Source: Aliivibrio salmonicida LFI1238 (GTDB lineage: Bacteria > Pseudomonadota > Gammaproteobacteria > Enterobacterales > Vibrionaceae). From it: a DNA stretch of 64,000 nucleotides. Below the pieces are notes generated by a model. The model was given only the letters and a program-made list of their open reading frames with translations. It had not been told where the DNA came from and ran no database searches. Made by a program: the position numbers and the translations under genes. Each line of letters begins with the position of its first letter. Position 1 is the stretch's first letter. Location of the stretch: contig NC_011313.1 in NCBI RefSeq assembly GCF_000196495.1, positions 496,001 to 560,000 on the forward strand, given 5' to 3'. This document shows positions 25,640 through 34,685 of the stretch, in pieces.

Positions 25640-27000
25640 ATTATTTACCCAAACGTGGTCTATTCCCGTTAAAGAATAGTCAAAAATCAAAAGAGTGGTC
25701 AGAACCTAGGATCATTCTCTTTTCATTTTTGGCTATTCTGTTGCCTTCTGCTTTGCTATTAACACTGCCGATATTTTCAGTGTCAGGCTTAAGCTTTATG
25801 GACGCTTTATTTACTGCAACCTCAGCCATCAGTGTGACAGGTTTGGGTGTTGTTGATACTGGTACACATTTCACGACCAGTGGTAAAGTGGTCTTAATGT
25901 TTTTAATGCAGATTGGTGGTCTTGGCCAAATGACATTGTCAGCGGTATTGCTGTATGTTTTTGGTTTGAGGTTAAGTTTACGTCAACAAGCGTTAGCGAA
26001 AGAAGCCTTGGGGCAAGAGAAGAAGATAAACTTACGCAAATTAATTAAGAATATTATTTACTTTGCACTGGCGGCTGAGTTAATTGGGATGTTTATTCTT
26101 TCATTTCGTTGGGTACCAGAGTTAGGACTGGCAAAAGGTATGTTCTATGCTGCTTTTCACTCCATATCGGCGTTTAATAATGCAGGCTTTTCTTTATTTT
26201 CAGACAGCTTAATGGGGTATGTTAGCGATCCACTTGTTATATTTACTCTGTCTTTCCTCTTTATTGGGGGCGGTCTTGGGTTTACGGTTATTGTTGATTT
26301 AGTTAAAAATGGCTCTAAAGGATTCAGTCGACTGCAATTGCATACCAAAATCATGCTCATAGCAACGCCGACATTGTTACTTATCGGTACGTTATTTTTC
26401 TATGTACTTGAATATAATAATCCGAATACCTTGGCTTCGTTATCTGTGGGTGATCAATGGTTGGCGGCTTTTTTCCAATCAGCGAGTGCACGTACTGCGG
26501 GCTTTAATAGTGTCGATTTAACACAGTTCACTCAACCTGCGTTATTTATTATGATTATATTAATGCTCATTGGTGCTGGGTCTACATCGACAGGGGGGGG
26601 CTTAAAAGTATCAACAGTGACAGTAGCGGCAGTGGCAACATGGACTTTTTTACGTCAGAAGAAAAACGTTGTGATGTTTAAAAGAACGATAGGCTGGCCA
26701 ATAGTAACTAAATCGTTAGCTATTATTGTCGTGAGTGGATTGTTGCTTTCTATTGCTATGTTTTCGTTAATGCTGACAGAAAATGCTGGTTTTGACAAAG
26801 TCATGTTTGAGGTTATCTCAGCGTTTGCAACGGTAGGCTTAACGGCGGGTTTAACGGCGGAGTTATCTGAACCGGGTAAATTTATTATGGTTATTGTTAT
26901 GATTATTGGTCGAATTGGGCCATTAACATTAGCGTATATGTTAGCTAGACCTGAATCTTCGTGCGTGAAATACCCAGAAGAAAATGTATTAACAGGGTAG
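25636..27000 (+). CDS. ktrB: Na+-dependent K+ transporter KtrB
   Basis: The 454-residue inner-membrane protein has the four pore-loop repeats typical of Trk/Ktr/HKT channels, each with a selectivity glycine: SVTGLGVVD near residue 69, NNAGFSLF near 180, ARTAGFNSV near 286 and ATVGLTAG near 397. KtrB conducts K+ with help from Na+ and is regulated by KtrA. Its ATG overlaps the ktrA stop, so translation is coupled. A strong terminator follows the gene. Confidence 0.93.
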   Translation: MNYLPKRGLFPLKNSQKSKEWSEPRIILFSFLAILLPSALLLTLPIFSVSGLSFMDALFTATSAISVTGLGVVDTGTHFTTSGKVVLMFLMQIGGLGQMTLSAVLLYVFGLRLSLRQQALAKEALGQEKKINLRKLIKNIIYFALAAELIGMFILSFRWVPELGLAKGMFYAAFHSISAFNNAGFSLFSDSLMGYVSDPLVIFTLSFLFIGGGLGFTVIVDLVKNGSKGFSRLQLHTKIMLIATPTLLLIGTLFFYVLEYNNPNTLASLSVGDQWLAAFFQSASARTAGFNSVDLTQFTQPALFIMIILMLIGAGSTSTGGGLKVSTVTVAAVATWTFLRQKKNVVMFKRTIGWPIVTKSLAIIVVSGLLLSIAMFSLMLTENAGFDKVMFEVISAFATVGLTAGLTAELSEPGKFIMVIVMIIGRIGPLTLAYMLARPESSCVKYPEENVLTG

Positions 27001-27023
27001 ATAATTCGGATTAATACCACATT

Positions 27024-27062
27024 AAAAAGGGCATTGCACAAAACGTGTAATGCCCTTTTTTG
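27024..27062. terminator. Bidirectional terminator between ktrB and mscS-family gene
   Basis: The stem AAAAAGGGCATTGCAC / GTGTAATGCCCTTTTT (one G-T pair) has a 5-nt loop. It lies between convergent genes and has A and T tracts on both flanks. Confidence 0.9.
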
Positions 27063-27091
27063 TTAGTGACTAATTTCTTCAATAGAAAGTA

Positions 27092-28165
27092 TTAATTAGC
27101 CGGTAATTGTTCAATTTTTAGAGTCTGAGTCGGGAAGGCAATCTCTGCACCGTGTTGGGCAATAATGTCCCCAATTTTGATTAATACATCTTGTTTAACA
27201 TGGTGGTATTCAATCCAATTGACCGTTTTTGTAAAAGTGTAGACCAATAGATCTAATGAAGAAGGGCCAAAACCATTGAAGTTAACAATTAAGGTCTGAT
27301 TCGAATCGATGCCTTCATGATTAACAAGCATTGCTTTTACTTCGATTACAATTTGCTCAATATTGCTAATGTCATCGTAGCGAATACCAATGTCTTCTTT
27401 AATTCTTCGATTTAGCATACGAGATGGGTTTTCAACCACAATGCTACTAAATACGGAGTTGGGCACATAAAGAGGGCGTTTATCAAAAGTACGTATTACC
27501 GTCATACGCCAACCGATGGTTTCAACCGTTCCTTCAATCGAGCGGTCAGGAGAGCGGATCCAATCTCCGACTTTGAAAGGGCGATCAAAATAGATCATCA
27601 TTCCACCAAAAAAGTTGGACAAGAGATCTTTAGCCGCTAAACCGACCACTAAGCCACCGACGCCACCAAAGGTTAATAAACCGGATAAACTGAGTCCAAT
27701 CCCCTGCATTAATGATAATAAACCAAGAGAAATAAAGATTAAGCGGACGACTTTCCCAAGGGCTAAAACGGTTGTAATGTCATGTTTTTGATTGGTAAGA
27801 ACTTGTTTTTCAATTAACGTTGTTAACCGTAACGCGGTCCAAATAAAACCCCAAACCAGAATGAATACTTGAAGGGTGGGGATCCAATCGGGTACTAACT
27901 TTAAATGCCCTGACAGCATTATTTTAAACGAGGCAGTTGCTGGCCAGACCCAAATAATCAGACTGACTGGGGAGGAGAGCGCTGTAATTACCGCGTCATC
28001 CCAAGGTAATGAGGTTTTTTTTGTAATATGTTGAAGACGGTTGACTACAATGCGCCATACGACCCATAAAAATGCACTAAACAGAGTAATGACGAGTACG
28101 TTCTGTACCCAATCATTCTCTTGAAAATTCAGAAGTGCATTCCACCAATTTAAGAAAGGAGTCAT
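27092..28165 (-). CDS. MscS-family small-conductance mechanosensitive channel
   Basis: The 357-residue inner-membrane protein has about five hydrophobic segments, a glycine-rich pore helix (LTFGGVGGLVVGLAAKDLLSNFFGG near residue 170) and the soluble beta domain (FDRPFKVGDWIRS, GTVETIGWRMTVIRTFD, VPNSVFSS). MscS-type channels release solutes on hypo-osmotic shock. It is longer than MscS of E. coli because of extra N-terminal segments. The frame opens at a TTG at 28180; the ATG at 28165 is preferred. It ends the three-gene cytochrome c'/b561/mscS run. Confidence 0.88.
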   Translation of the reverse strand: MTPFLNWWNALLNFQENDWVQNVLVITLFSAFLWVVWRIVVNRLQHITKKTSLPWDDAVITALSSPVSLIIWVWPATASFKIMLSGHLKLVPDWIPTLQVFILVWGFIWTALRLTTLIEKQVLTNQKHDITTVLALGKVVRLIFISLGLLSLMQGIGLSLSGLLTFGGVGGLVVGLAAKDLLSNFFGGMMIYFDRPFKVGDWIRSPDRSIEGTVETIGWRMTVIRTFDKRPLYVPNSVFSSIVVENPSRMLNRRIKEDIGIRYDDISNIEQIVIEVKAMLVNHEGIDSNQTLIVNFNGFGPSSLDLLVYTFTKTVNWIEYHHVKQDVLIKIGDIIAQHGAEIAFPTQTLKIEQLPAN

Positions 28166-28183
28166 GTATTTACTACTCAATAA

Positions 28184-28825
28184 TTAAAAAAGGTAGTTTA
28201 GCACTTCACTTGCCCAAAAATAGTATACAAATGATAATATTACCGCAAAAATTAACCATGCTATTAAGGTATGTTTCATTTTGGGGGCATTTCCGGTCAA
28301 ATCCGCAGACCCAGTAAACATAGGTAAAATTAGATTAATGCCTTTAATACGATAAAATAATACAGCGGCAATGTGCAACCCAATAAAACCAAGTAAAACA
28401 TCAAAGCTTTGGTGGTGAATCGTAGTTAGAAAACTACTTGTATCATAGCTCACTAAAGAGGCTAGAGGTCCTTCAGAGAGAATGTCATCATTGCTAAATA
28501 ATCCAGTCACTAATTGTAATGTAAGTAAGAAAAATAGACCTAATACCATATAGCCACCAGCAGGGTTGTGGCCTATCGCATGTGATGCTTTTCTTGCTTT
28601 TAGATAAGTAATCGCTTTCTTGGGCGAGGTGATAAAATGAGTGAACTTTGCCGTATCACTGCCAATAATTCCCCAAACAATACGAGTGAGTAAAAACACC
28701 ATTAAAAGATAGGCGAGCGCAAAATGCCACTCCATTAATCCTTCGTCCGCTGTATACCAAAGAGAGCCAAGTAAAACTACTTGGCTCCAATGATAAACTC
28801 GGATAAAACTATCCCAGATTTTCAT
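28184..28825 (-). CDS. Cytochrome b561-family membrane protein
   Basis: The 213-residue protein has four main membrane segments with histidines placed for two b-type hemes: VYHWSQ near residue 10, MEWHFALAYLL near 32, IHHQSFDVL near 137 and GLHIAAV near 149. It resembles cytochrome b subunits that carry electrons to small periplasmic cytochromes or hydrogenases. It lies 13 bp downstream of the cytochrome c' gene, so the two probably act as a pair. AAAGGG precedes its ATG. Confidence 0.87.
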   Translation of the reverse strand: MKIWDSFIRVYHWSQVVLLGSLWYTADEGLMEWHFALAYLLMVFLLTRIVWGIIGSDTAKFTHFITSPKKAITYLKARKASHAIGHNPAGGYMVLGLFFLLTLQLVTGLFSNDDILSEGPLASLVSYDTSSFLTTIHHQSFDVLLGFIGLHIAAVLFYRIKGINLILPMFTGSADLTGNAPKMKHTLIAWLIFAVILSFVYYFWASEVLNYLF

Positions 28826-28838
28826 GAATTCCCTTTAA

Positions 28839-29306
28839 TTACTTTGCTTTATAATCGGTGTGGCAAGCCTTACAGTTTTTTACTGTTTTGCCAAACGCTT
28901 TGCGTATTGCGTCTTTATCACCTTTATCGGAGATACTTGCTAAAGCGGCGGCATCTTCTTGAAATTGAGCTAAACGCGATTCAAAATCAGGAAAGTTTGT
29001 CCATACTTTAGGTAATGCGTTTGTTTTTCCTTTATCAGATCCTTCTACATAAAAAGCATCTAATGGCATTAACGTTAACTGTGATAATTGATTTGCGCGT
29101 TTTGAAAAGATCGCGTCACTCCAATCTGTCTTTCCTTTGATCATCTCACCCATTTCACTGACATTACCTGCAATCATAGTGAATGCGGCTTGACGGTAAG
29201 CAATGGCTTTATCGGCTTCATTAAAGGTATGTGCTAAGACAGAGGTTGAAGCGAACAGGGTTGAGGCAATAATTAGTGTTTTTATTGAGTTATTTTTTGT
29301 GAACAT
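28839..29306 (-). CDS. Cytochrome c' (periplasmic)
   Basis: The 155-residue protein has a signal peptide (SIKTLIIASTLFASTSVLAH) and a single C-terminal heme-binding motif, CKACH, followed by TDYKAK. This is the layout of cytochrome c', a four-helix-bundle protein that binds NO and other gases. The ORF can be read from 29327, but the ATG at 29306 has AAGGAAG before it and gives a normal signal peptide. It is encoded with cytochrome b561, a pairing common in proteobacteria. Confidence 0.92.
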   Translation of the reverse strand: MFTKNNSIKTLIIASTLFASTSVLAHTFNEADKAIAYRQAAFTMIAGNVSEMGEMIKGKTDWSDAIFSKRANQLSQLTLMPLDAFYVEGSDKGKTNALPKVWTNFPDFESRLAQFQEDAAALASISDKGDKDAIRKAFGKTVKNCKACHTDYKAK

Positions 29307-29510
29307 AAGGCTTCCTTGGCTTGTCATTATTATTAAGCTTTAATTATATGAAATTAAAATTAAAAGAAATAGATTTAAACCACATTATTTACATTGTCTT
29401 TACATTCGGCTTGTTCATATGCTTTTAATTCAACACCTAATTTGATTGCTGCATCTAATTCTCATTTGCGTATAATGTTAAGGTATTTTCCAATTAGGCT
29501 AGTCAGTTTT

Positions 29511-30029
29511 ATGCGCATTTTAAATATTACAACGCATCCCGATCTAGAACATCTAGACAATCAGAAAATTCTTCAACGTAATGCAACCAGAGCAATTATT
29601 TTAAAAGGAGAAGAGATTCTTCTACTGTATACAGAGCGTTATCATGATTATTCTTTACCAGGTGGTGGTATTGATGAAGGTGAAGACGTAATTGCAGGGT
29701 TAGTACGTGAAATTGAAGAAGAAACAGGGGCTAAAAATATTTCAAACATTGTGCCTTTTGGTATATATGAAGAATTCCGACCTTGGTATAAACATGAATG
29801 TAATGTATTGCATATGATTTCTTATTGTTATACCTGTAATGCAGATAGGACTCTTGGCGAAACAAGCTATGAGAGTTATGAAATCAGAAATGGAATGCGT
29901 CCTGTTTGGATTAATATTCATGAAGCCATTGCGCATAATGAACATATTCTAATAAACAGTGATAAAAAAGGCATGAGCATTGAGCGTGAGACGTTCTTAC
30001 TTCATTTAATTGTAAAAGAGTGCCTATAA
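29511..30029 (+). CDS. NUDIX hydrolase
   Basis: The 172-residue protein has a perfect NUDIX box, GGIDEGEDVIAGLVREIEEE, at about residues 52-71. It matches Gx5Ex7REUxEExGU and binds divalent metal to hydrolyse a nucleoside diphosphate linked to another group. The substrate cannot be named. The frame is open from 29394, but the ATG at 29511 is preferred. A TATAAT at 29471-29476 lies about 35 bp upstream and would put the transcript start between these two. The next gene starts directly after its stop. Confidence 0.88.
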   Translation: MRILNITTHPDLEHLDNQKILQRNATRAIILKGEEILLLYTERYHDYSLPGGGIDEGEDVIAGLVREIEEETGAKNISNIVPFGIYEEFRPWYKHECNVLHMISYCYTCNADRTLGETSYESYEIRNGMRPVWINIHEAIAHNEHILINSDKKGMSIERETFLLHLIVKECL

Positions 30030-30251
30030 ATGTTCACAAAAGAACAAATCGTTAAATTAACTCAAATGAAGATGCCTTTTGGTAAATATGGCGGCAGAGT
30101 GCTGATTGATTTACCAGAAGAGTATTTATTGTGGTTTGAGCGTAAAAATGGCTTTCCAAAAGGAGAATTAGGGGAGCTAATGGCCTTATGTTTAGCGATG
30201 AAAATTGAAGGGCTCGATGAAGTGATTCGACCGCTAAAATATCGTAGTTAA
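30030..30251 (+). CDS. DUF3820-family small protein
   Basis: The 73-residue protein has the DUF3820 pattern: MKMPFGKYGGRVLIDLPEEYL, then WFERKNGFPKGELGELMALCLAMKIEGLDEVIRPL. The family is widespread in gamma-proteobacteria and its function is not established. Its ATG follows the TAA of the NUDIX gene with no gap, so the two genes are cotranscribed and translation may be coupled. Confidence 0.88.
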   Translation: MFTKEQIVKLTQMKMPFGKYGGRVLIDLPEEYLLWFERKNGFPKGELGELMALCLAMKIEGLDEVIRPLKYRS

Positions 30252-30400
30252 CACTTTAATAAACGAATGCTAGGTAAATTGATGAGTCAGTTACCTAGCA
30301 TTGTGTCACCGTATATCGCTTTTTATTTAAATTGAGATTCACCCGCTTTCGCGTTGTTAAAATCGTGAGCTAATCGGTCAGATGCTTCATTCTTTAAATA

Positions 30401-31401
30401 ACCTGAATTCTGGATAAAACATGCTTTAAGCGAGGATTAGTTCAAATTCACATTCTGATAGCTTAATTCGTGGCTTTTGTTTTTTTAAACAATAAGCCAC
30501 AACGCCTGAAATTACATTTAGCATGAAACCAGTCACGCTACGATGACGGCTATGTTCAATTTGAGAGATATTCTTCAATTGGTCATTTATCGTTTCGATA
30601 ATGTATCTCTTTGATAACATAGCCTTATCAAAAGCACTTATCTCTTTTGCTTTCATGTTTTTTCGCGAGGTAGTCACTAAATCGACATCAGAGTTCTTTA
30701 AGCTCTCACTCAACTTTTTACCTATGTACCCTTTATCAGCGTACAATTTCCCCGAGAGTTCTTTGCATAAATCAGGTACAGGAGTCCTATCATTTACATT
30801 GCCAGCTGTGATTTTCAGCGAAATAATTTCTCCAAGATGGTTAATCAATAAATGAAGTTTGAAGCCGAAAAACCATCCCATGGTACCTTTTCCTCTTTTC
30901 GCAACACCATCAAAGACTTTATGGCGAGGAATTCGAATGTTATGGCATACTTTAAGACTCGTGGAGTCAACAAAAGCAATGCCAGTCGGCTTACCTTTGA
31001 TAGATTGAAAATAGGCACACATTGGGGCGATTAGGCTAGGCATTTTGCTCACAAATCGAGTGTAGCTAAGTAAATTTGGAAAGTATCCTTTCCAATATTG
31101 ATGAACTAACCCGATATAGAAGTTCTTGAAATCTCTATGATTTGATTGATGAAAAGCGATGACAATAGTCATACATTCACTAGTAGACATTACTGACTGA
31201 CGTTTTCTTTTTCTCTCACTAGCCTCAACAAGGTATTTTTCCCATTGAGATAAGAATTGATAACAAAAATCATCGACATCACAAAATATATCAACTAATT
31301 TATTCATCTTGCCCACCTTTTAAAATACGTTCAAATAATTCTTGGTCGAAAGATCTGATCGTTAGGTGGGCAATTAGTTCAGCCTTATCCAGAATTCAGG
31401 T
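30401..31401 (-). mobile_element. IS982-family insertion sequence, copy 1
   Basis: The element is 1001 bp with 17-bp perfect terminal inverted repeats (ACCTGAATTCTGGATAA at 30401 and its complement ending at 31401). It is flanked by a 6-bp direct repeat TAAATA at 30395-30400 and 31402-31407, which marks a clean transposition event. It interrupts a small secreted-protein gene. A copy that appears identical lies at 57046-58046 in the same orientation. Confidence 0.95.
30426..31307 (-). CDS. IS982-family transposase, copy 1
   Basis: The 293-residue DDE transposase shows IAFVDSTSLKVCHN near residue 110, FGFKLHLLINHLGEI near 148, LYADKGYIGKKL near 190 and the final glutamate in KRYIIETINDQLKNIS near 236. 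The ATG at 31307 has AAAGGTGG at good spacing; the longer frame to 31316 starts at a GTG inside that site. The gene is intact. Confidence 0.93.
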   Translation of the reverse strand: MNKLVDIFCDVDDFCYQFLSQWEKYLVEASERKRKRQSVMSTSECMTIVIAFHQSNHRDFKNFYIGLVHQYWKGYFPNLLSYTRFVSKMPSLIAPMCAYFQSIKGKPTGIAFVDSTSLKVCHNIRIPRHKVFDGVAKRGKGTMGWFFGFKLHLLINHLGEIISLKITAGNVNDRTPVPDLCKELSGKLYADKGYIGKKLSESLKNSDVDLVTTSRKNMKAKEISAFDKAMLSKRYIIETINDQLKNISQIEHSRHRSVTGFMLNVISGVVAYCLKKQKPRIKLSECEFELILA

Positions 31402-31864
31402 TAAATAGTTAAAAGCAGAACAAAAACTGTTCGTTTCGCTATAAATTTCACGAGAACGATCAATATGCCTTTCTGCAGTACGACGCACTTGAGCGGTATT
31501 TGTCGGGTTGCTGTATTGCACTTGTTGATCAAAGACTTCTTTAATGTACTTCTCTTTACAAATGTCTTCATTATCCGGTGTTGCTGTTATATCGGCAAAA
31601 GAGGCGGTAGAGATAAGTGCCAAGAATAAGGCGTAAAAACGGCTCTTCTTCATCATGTTATAAACCTTATTGTAATTAACGATTCGATTCTACGTTTACA
31701 GTATAGGGAGTGCAATATTTAGGCCGAAATAATTACTTACTTTTTAAAAGGAATTGAGGTTAAACACCTTTTTATTTGAAACTTGAGATCGCTCGCTATG
31801 TTGTGATTGCATTCGTCTTCTTCGCTATCTAGTATGAAGGAAGATATTTAATGGAAGAATCATA

Positions 31865-32770
31865 ATGAAAAAAGTAGTAATGGCACCGGAAGGTCCTGAA
31901 TTTTCAGAGCTTGTACAAGGATATTGGCGTCTTTCTGATTGGAATATGACAGCTCAAGAGCGCTTAACGTTTTTAAAGCAACATATTGAACTTGGTATAA
32001 CAACGGTCGATCACGCGGACATTTACGGCGGTTATCAATGTGAAGCTTTATTTGGTGAAGCGTTAGCGATTGATCCTTCGGTTCGTGACAAGATTGAAAT
32101 CATAACGAAATGCGATATCAATTTATGTACGGCTGATTTGCCAAATCGTAAAATCAATCATTACGACACATCGAAAGAACACATACTCAATTCTGTTAAT
32201 AACTCACTGTCTCGATTAAATATTAATGAAATTGATGTTCTTCTTATTCATCGCCTTGATATATTAATGAATGCAGATGAAGTCGCAGATACATTCAATC
32301 AATTACAAAAAGAAGGGAAAGTAAAACACGTTGGTGTTTCTAACTTTACGCCTTCTCATTTTGATTTATTGCAGTCGCGTTTAGATAAACCATTAGTAAC
32401 GAATCAAGTGGAAATCAATCCATTAAACTTTGATGTTGCTCATGATGGAACGTTAGACCATTTACAAATGAATCGTATTAAGCCAATGGCATGGTCTTGT
32501 CTTGCGGGCGGCGATATTTTCTCTGGTACGTCAGAGCAAGCGATTCGAGTTCGTCATGTATTAGAAGAGATTAAAGAAGAGATTGGTGCCGATAGTATTG
32601 ATCAAGTGATCTATGCGTGGGTTGCTAAACTGCCATCAAACCCTGTGCCAATTATTGGTTCAGGTAAGATTGAGCGTGTTCAATCAGCAATTAAAGCCAT
32701 GAGCTTAGCGCTGACTCGTGAGCAATGGTATCGTGTTTGGGTTGAATCTAAAGGTCACGGTGTGCCATAG
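31865..32770 (+). CDS. Aldo-keto reductase (YdhF-like)
   Basis: The 301-residue cytoplasmic enzyme has the aldo-keto reductase tetrad: Asp and Tyr in VDHADIYGGY near residues 50-56, Lys in ITKCD near 79 and His in LLIHRLD near 121. It also has GVSNFTPSHF near 157 and the cofactor-binding end PIIGSGKIERV near 262. It resembles YdhF-type oxidoreductases, which use NADPH to reduce carbonyls. The substrate is unknown. It is a single gene with its own terminator. Confidence 0.9.
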   Translation: MKKVVMAPEGPEFSELVQGYWRLSDWNMTAQERLTFLKQHIELGITTVDHADIYGGYQCEALFGEALAIDPSVRDKIEIITKCDINLCTADLPNRKINHYDTSKEHILNSVNNSLSRLNINEIDVLLIHRLDILMNADEVADTFNQLQKEGKVKHVGVSNFTPSHFDLLQSRLDKPLVTNQVEINPLNFDVAHDGTLDHLQMNRIKPMAWSCLAGGDIFSGTSEQAIRVRHVLEEIKEEIGADSIDQVIYAWVAKLPSNPVPIIGSGKIERVQSAIKAMSLALTREQWYRVWVESKGHGVP

Positions 32771-32785
32771 TCTTTAATCAACGAC

Positions 32786-32824
32786 AAAAATGGGATGCTT
32801 GTTTATCACAGCATCCCATTTTTT
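32786..32824. terminator. Terminator between aldo-keto reductase and pyrC
   Basis: The stem AAAAATGGGATGC / GCATCCCATTTTT has a 12-nt loop and lies between convergent genes, so it can serve both strands. Confidence 0.88.
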
Positions 32825-32862
32825 ATGGTTATAACATAATAACTAACACTAGGCAGTTATCG

Positions 32863-33891
32863 TTATTTAACTAACCATTCAACCGCTTCACCAGCACGAA
32901 TAGGCACAACAACATCATTACCAAAAGACATGGTTTCAGGAGTGATCCACGCTTCTTTGACTAGCGTTATCGTATCTGTATTACGTGGTAAGTTATAGAA
33001 ATCAGGGCCGTTGAAACTTGCAAAAGCTTCAAGGTTATCTAATTTTCCTTCGTTCTCAAATACTTCTGTATACAATTCAATAGAAGCGTGCGCAGTATAA
33101 GAGCCAGCACAACCGCAAGCCGCTTCTTTTTTCTCTTTTGAATGAGGGGCAGAGTCTGTGCCTAAAAAGAATTTAGGGCTACCACTTGTTGCTGCTTCTA
33201 TTAGAGCAAGTTGGTGTGTATTGCGTTTTAAAATTGGTAAACAATAGAAATGAGGTTTGATACCACCAACAAGCATATGATTACGATTAAATAATAAATG
33301 ATGAGCCGTAATAGTTGCTGCCACATTCGGGCCTGCATTTTTAACAAAGTCTGCAGCATCTTTTGTTGTGATGTGTTCAAGAACAATTTTCAATTCAGGA
33401 AAATCATTTACGATTGGTGCTAATACGGTATCAAGGAAAGTTTTCTCGCGATCAAAAATATCAATATCATGTGTTGTCACTTCACCATGAATAAGAAGCA
33501 ACATACCTTCTTCTTGCATGGTTTTTAAAATAGGGTACACCTTTTGAACATCGCTTACACCTGAATCAGAATTCGTGGTGGCACCAGCAGGGTATAATTT
33601 AGCCGCGACAATATAGCCAGTTGCTTTTGCTTTACGAATTTCATCAGAAGTTGTCTTTTCTGTTAAGTATAAAGACATGATTGGAGCGAAAGTATTAGAA
33701 GAGTTTACCGCTTGAATGCGTTCGCGATAGCTGAGAGCTTGTTCGGTTGTGATAACTGGTGGCACTAGGTTTGGCATGATTAACGCACGGCCATTATAAC
33801 GACCAGAGTCACGTACAGTATCAGTTAATACGTCACCATCACGTAGATGTAAATGCCAATCATCAGGACGAGTAATTGTTAAAGTTGTCAT
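32863..33891 (-). CDS. pyrC: Dihydroorotase PyrC
   Basis: This enzyme closes carbamoyl-aspartate to dihydroorotate in pyrimidine synthesis. The 342-residue protein has the metal-binding HLHLRDG near residue 13, the carboxylated lysine in AAKLYPAGATTNSDSG near 100, LLIHGE near 136, LEHITT near 174 and the catalytic aspartate in LGTDSAPH near 247. This is the class II dihydroorotase of E. coli type. The frame stays open up to an ATG at 33936, but the ATG at 33891 has GGGAG at good spacing and matches the family length. Confidence 0.95.
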   Translation of the reverse strand: MTTLTITRPDDWHLHLRDGDVLTDTVRDSGRYNGRALIMPNLVPPVITTEQALSYRERIQAVNSSNTFAPIMSLYLTEKTTSDEIRKAKATGYIVAAKLYPAGATTNSDSGVSDVQKVYPILKTMQEEGMLLLIHGEVTTHDIDIFDREKTFLDTVLAPIVNDFPELKIVLEHITTKDAADFVKNAGPNVAATITAHHLLFNRNHMLVGGIKPHFYCLPILKRNTHQLALIEAATSGSPKFFLGTDSAPHSKEKKEAACGCAGSYTAHASIELYTEVFENEGKLDNLEAFASFNGPDFYNLPRNTDTITLVKEAWITPETMSFGNDVVVPIRAGEAVEWLVK

Positions 33892-34093
33892 TTGCTGCTC
33901 CCACCAGAAAAAGAAATAAGAGCCTAAGTAATTCATTGAGTTAATCGTTTGCTTAGGCGATAGGATTCTAAAGCAAAATGATTAAAACAAATAGGATAAA
34001 GTAAAAATTAATGAGCAATTTGACTTAAAAGGTAAAAGAGAACACAATCCGATCGTTTTTTGTACAAATAGAAAATATTGACTAAGAGGTCTT

Positions 34094-34288
34094 ATGAAAA
34101 GTAATAAAAAGGCAGTCACTCCTGATCATGATCACGGGAGAGGCGTCATTAAAGACAACGCACTAAAAGCGGTGGTTACCAGCCAATTATTTACCACTCG
34201 AGTCACTAAAGCGAAAAAAGGTAAGGGGAGTTTTTCAAGAAAAGAGAAGTATAAAGGGCATAAAGAGCCCTATTCAAAAGCAGCGTAA
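34094..34288 (+). CDS. arfA: Alternative ribosome-rescue factor ArfA
   Basis: The 64-residue protein has the ArfA core GVIKDNALKAVVTSQLFTTRVTKAKKGKGSFSRKEKYKGH, matching the E. coli pattern IKDNA...LF..RV.K.KKGKGSY.RK. ArfA recruits RF2 to ribosomes stalled on messages without a stop codon. The last codons and the stop lie inside a terminator-like hairpin (34262-34317). In E. coli, arfA mRNA is cut or terminated within such a hairpin, so that ArfA itself is made from a non-stop message and tmRNA removes it. The same control is inferred here. Confidence 0.9.
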   Translation: MKSNKKAVTPDHDHGRGVIKDNALKAVVTSQLFTTRVTKAKKGKGSFSRKEKYKGHKEPYSKAA

Positions 34289-34317
34289 CGTCTCGTTGAC
34301 TTTGAATAGGGCTTTTT
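34262..34317 (+). terminator. Hairpin/terminator overlapping the end of arfA
   Basis: The arms GCCCTATTCAAA (34267-34278) and TTTGAATAGGGC (34301-34312) pair perfectly and are followed by TTTTTT. The 22-nt loop contains the TAA stop of arfA at 34286-34288 and a small inner AACG/CGTT stem. Cleavage or termination here would leave a non-stop arfA message. Confidence 0.85.
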
Positions 34318-34392
34318 TGTGACCAATGTATTAAAAAATGAGCACTAACGATTAAATAACCATCAATCAGTAAGTTAAGTGAAAGAAAGTGC

Positions 34393-34420
34393 TTTACGTA
34401 TCCGCTCAGTGTGGCATTAT
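34393..34420 (+). promoter_or_regulatory. Likely promoter of tRNA-Gly
   Basis: TTTACG (34393-34398) and CATTAT (34415-34420), separated by 16 bp, resemble -35 and -10 boxes. The predicted start is about 12 bp before the mature tRNA. Confidence 0.45.
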
Positions 34421-34439
34421 CTATCTCGTTCGACGATGT

Positions 34440-34514
<75 letters not shown>

Positions 34515-34685
34515 ATCTCTTTATGTCTTCCTCAAGAGATTGTTCCTGATTTAAAATTCCAACTTATTGAAAATTAAGCGCTTAATGGCGTGTTTTGTCG
34601 TATCTGTTACTTTTTATCCAACTGGCATTAATTCACATCGATATAAAATCACTTCTGATTTATCCATTCGTAAGCGTGCGGGGAA

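Larger units (their letters stand above)
30323..31656 (-). pseudogene. Small secreted protein gene split by IS982
   Basis: From 31656 the gene encodes a signal peptide (MMKKSRFYALFLALISTASF-A) and about 60 residues with CKEKYIKEVFDQQV, ending FNYL where the IS begins. The IS supplies an early TGA. Beyond the element the same frame continues as KNEASDRLAHDFNNAKAG and stops at 30323. Removing the IS and one copy of the TAAATA duplication restores an uninterrupted frame of 108 codons. I do not recognise the protein. Two cysteines suggest a periplasmic protein with a disulfide. Confidence 0.85.

Noticed and set aside
33892..33936. In-frame N-terminal extension of pyrC rich in Phe and Trp
   Set aside because: The downstream ATG has a clear GGGAG and matches the family start; the extension probably is untranslated leader.
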